Source: Beroe ovata
Lineage: Eukaryota; Ctenophora; Nuda; Beroida; Beroidae
Direction of reading: 5' to 3'
Length of the DNA stretch: 19,856 bases
NCBI GenBank assembly: GCA_946803715.1
Contig: CAMPET010000352.1
Coordinates: 23,602 to 43,457, forward strand
Shown here: positions 18,560 to 19,856 of the stretch, in pieces
Layout: each line of letters starts with the position of its first letter
Position numbering within the stretch: the first letter of the stretch is position 1
Notes under the pieces: generated by a model
What the model saw: only the letters and a program-made list of their open reading frames with translations
Databases searched by the model: none
What the model was told of the DNA's origin: nothing
Position numbers and translations under genes: made by a program

Positions 18560-18660
18560 TGTCACGTGCACTAAGCGCGCGCACAGCGACTGCGCGTTGC
18601 TAAGCACCGCGCCACATGTCACGCGCACGTTACCACGTGACCACGGCTGCACTATAATAG
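18560..18660. promoter_or_regulatory. E-box-rich, GC-rich promoter-like patch
   Basis: Two CACGTG boxes (18563-18568 and 18634-18639), further CACATG/CACGCG motifs, a partial RFX-like palindrome (GTTGCTAAGCACC near 18597) and a TATAAT at 18653 lie in a CpG-rich 100-base patch. It starts about 50 bases beyond the striatin stop codon. It could be the promoter of a gene transcribed leftward from here, or a distal element. No such gene was identified. Confidence 0.35.
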
Positions 18661-18712
18661 GCGTGAGAGAATGACGCGTGATTTATGACACGGTATGACC
18701 CACAGAGGGTGG

Positions 18713-19532
18713 TCACTGGTAGAGTTTAATTGTCGAATCCGCTCCTCCTGTCGCTATAAACGTCTGAGAAGGATGGAACGCAACACTCAAGATAGCTTCA
18801 TCATTCTTTTTCTGTAAGGAGAGACGGGTTTTATAGACAAAATTTATCGTGTGACCAAGTTGTACGCTGCAGTGCCCCTCCAAATAATTGCTGCGCGCGT
18901 CGCAGAGGTGGAGGGAACAGCTAGAAGCATGCGCACAACCATGATCAATTAGGGGGATGTGATATTTGTAAACAGGGGGGGGAGGGGGCACTTCAAAGTA
19001 GCAATTGGTATTTGGTTCCTGGTACTGTTATAGTACTGTACCTGATGAGCAGTCATCTCCTGAGTGCAAGACTTGTCCTCTATATTCCATATCCGTAGAG
19101 AACAGTCATGCCCCACTGTTGCTAGGTACACGCCGCTCGGGTCAATGGTAACCGAGGTAACGGCCTCGATGTGTGTTGTCATGTGATGGAGTAATGACCC
19201 TGTTTTGATGAGACTAAGTAAATCCCACTGTTTTTAGAACAGTGAAATGGTTCGGATGACCATCTATGATCGTGGTAGAATGCACCCGGGGCCGGGGCCA
19301 TAATATTCAGAATTTCCTACCTGAGACAACATCGAAGACTCTAATTTCCTTGTCGTTGTATCCGGCAATAACAGTTTGGTTGGACGGGTGGCTAGTCAGG
19401 CTGTTCACCGGCTCACAATTCGACTCAGGCTCACAGGAAAGGGTGGCAGTGGCTCGGTTCTCGAGGATGCTGTACACGACGATCTGAGATGAGACGTACC
19501 CGACCGCTATTGAGCTTGTCTCGCTTTCCGAC
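18713..19532 (-). CDS. STRN: striatin family protein, C-terminal WD40 exons
   Basis: Three minus-strand exons, 19532-19321, 19199-19042 and 18811-18713, join in phase and encode 155 residues before TGA. They carry the last WD40 repeats. Diagnostic segments include SHPSNQTVIAGYNDKEIRVF, then THIEAVTSVTIDPSGVYLAT, then GHDCSLRIWNIEDKSCTQEM ending in TAH, and finally AFHPSQTFIATGGADSTIKL. These follow the order of the striatin C-terminus (AH-x-AVTSLAVDP, GSHDCSIRLWN, CIQEFTAH, DVAFHPS, GAD). Striatins are scaffold and PP2A regulatory subunits of STRIPAK complexes, working with Mob4, STRIP and GCK kinases in cytoskeletal, vesicle and growth signalling. Introns are 121 and 230 bases. The N-terminal caveolin-binding, coiled-coil and other WD40 parts lie beyond the window. 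No 3' poly(A) AATAAA was seen. The symbol is by family; the exact orthologue is not resolved. Confidence 0.92.
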
Positions 19533-19738
19533 CTGTCGGGGAAAGCGCGTTTCAGGGAGAGAGGGAGCGAGAGAGAGGGGAAGAATTTGAGTTACGTTGA
19601 GAGGAGTCAAAGTGAGGACTGATGACATAGGGGGGCTGGAGCTCCAACACTCCAGTTGTACTCCATGGATAGATAACAAGATAGATGAGGAGTGAGAGGA
19701 ATTGATTAGGGTTTCTCATTGAGGAGGAGGAGAGAGAA

Positions 19739-19856
19739 TACCTGATGTAATCAATGAGGAGTGGGAGTGAGAGAGGTATACCTGATGTAATCAATGAGGA
19801 GTGGGAGAGAGGGGGGTATACCTGATGTAATCAATGAGGACTGGGAGAGAGGGGTA
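19739..19856. repeat. 40-base minisatellite
   Basis: Three units start at about 19741, 19781 and 19821 (CCTGATGTAATCAATGAGGA then a GGGAGAGA-type purine run) at exactly 40-base spacing and run off the window. They lie in the striatin intron upstream of exon 19532. The purine-rich strand (GGGAGAGAGGGGG) extends back to about 19550. Confidence 0.9.

Noticed and set aside
19552-19794. Minus-strand ORFs upstream of striatin exon 19532
   Set aside because: They consist of the 40-base minisatellite and a purine-rich intron, with no similarity to striatin.
1-19856. CRISPR arrays, tRNA or rRNA genes, bacterial operons
   Set aside because: No regularly spaced direct repeats with unique spacers, no cloverleaf or rRNA motifs were noticed, and gene structure is intron-bearing eukaryotic.

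Overview
The window is eukaryotic and almost certainly metazoan genomic DNA. Genes are split by GT-AG introns, several only 40-200 bases long. CA/GT microsatellites are abundant, and single N characters mark assembly joins or ambiguous bases. A striatin gene tail, a secreted Cys-rich repeat protein of a style common in marine invertebrates, and very compact introns suggest an early-branching marine animal. A sponge is my best guess, but this is inference and no species can be named.

Layout. Positions 1-9200 hold no securely recognised gene. They contain microsatellites, two promoter-like patches, a candidate alanine/proline-rich first exon (482-784), a candidate five-exon gene beginning with a polyglutamine exon (3682-5930), and a candidate terminal exon (8200-8403). 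Positions 9221-15419 (+) carry the 3' part of a gene for an uncharacterised protein of about 115-residue tandem repeats; twelve exons give 498 consecutive codons in consistent phase. Inside its 2.06 kb intron, on the opposite strand (13298 down to 12425), lies a complete four-exon gene for a 169-residue secreted protein with two cysteine-rich domains and its own poly(A) signal. Positions 15420-16000 are AT-rich and empty. Positions 16000-17000 are a cluster of GC-rich hairpins, inverted repeats and CG-alternating tracts that look like remnants of small non-autonomous transposons. Positions 17000-18540 hold only weak ORFs. Positions 18713-19532 (-) are the last three coding exons of striatin, a WD40 scaffold of STRIPAK phosphatase/kinase complexes, followed by a 40-base minisatellite running off the window end.

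The genes do not form an obvious pathway. The main points of interest are the nested antisense secreted-protein gene, the little-known repeat protein that hosts it, and a roughly 245-base duplication at 9821-10336 that looks like an assembly error joining two haplotypes at an N.
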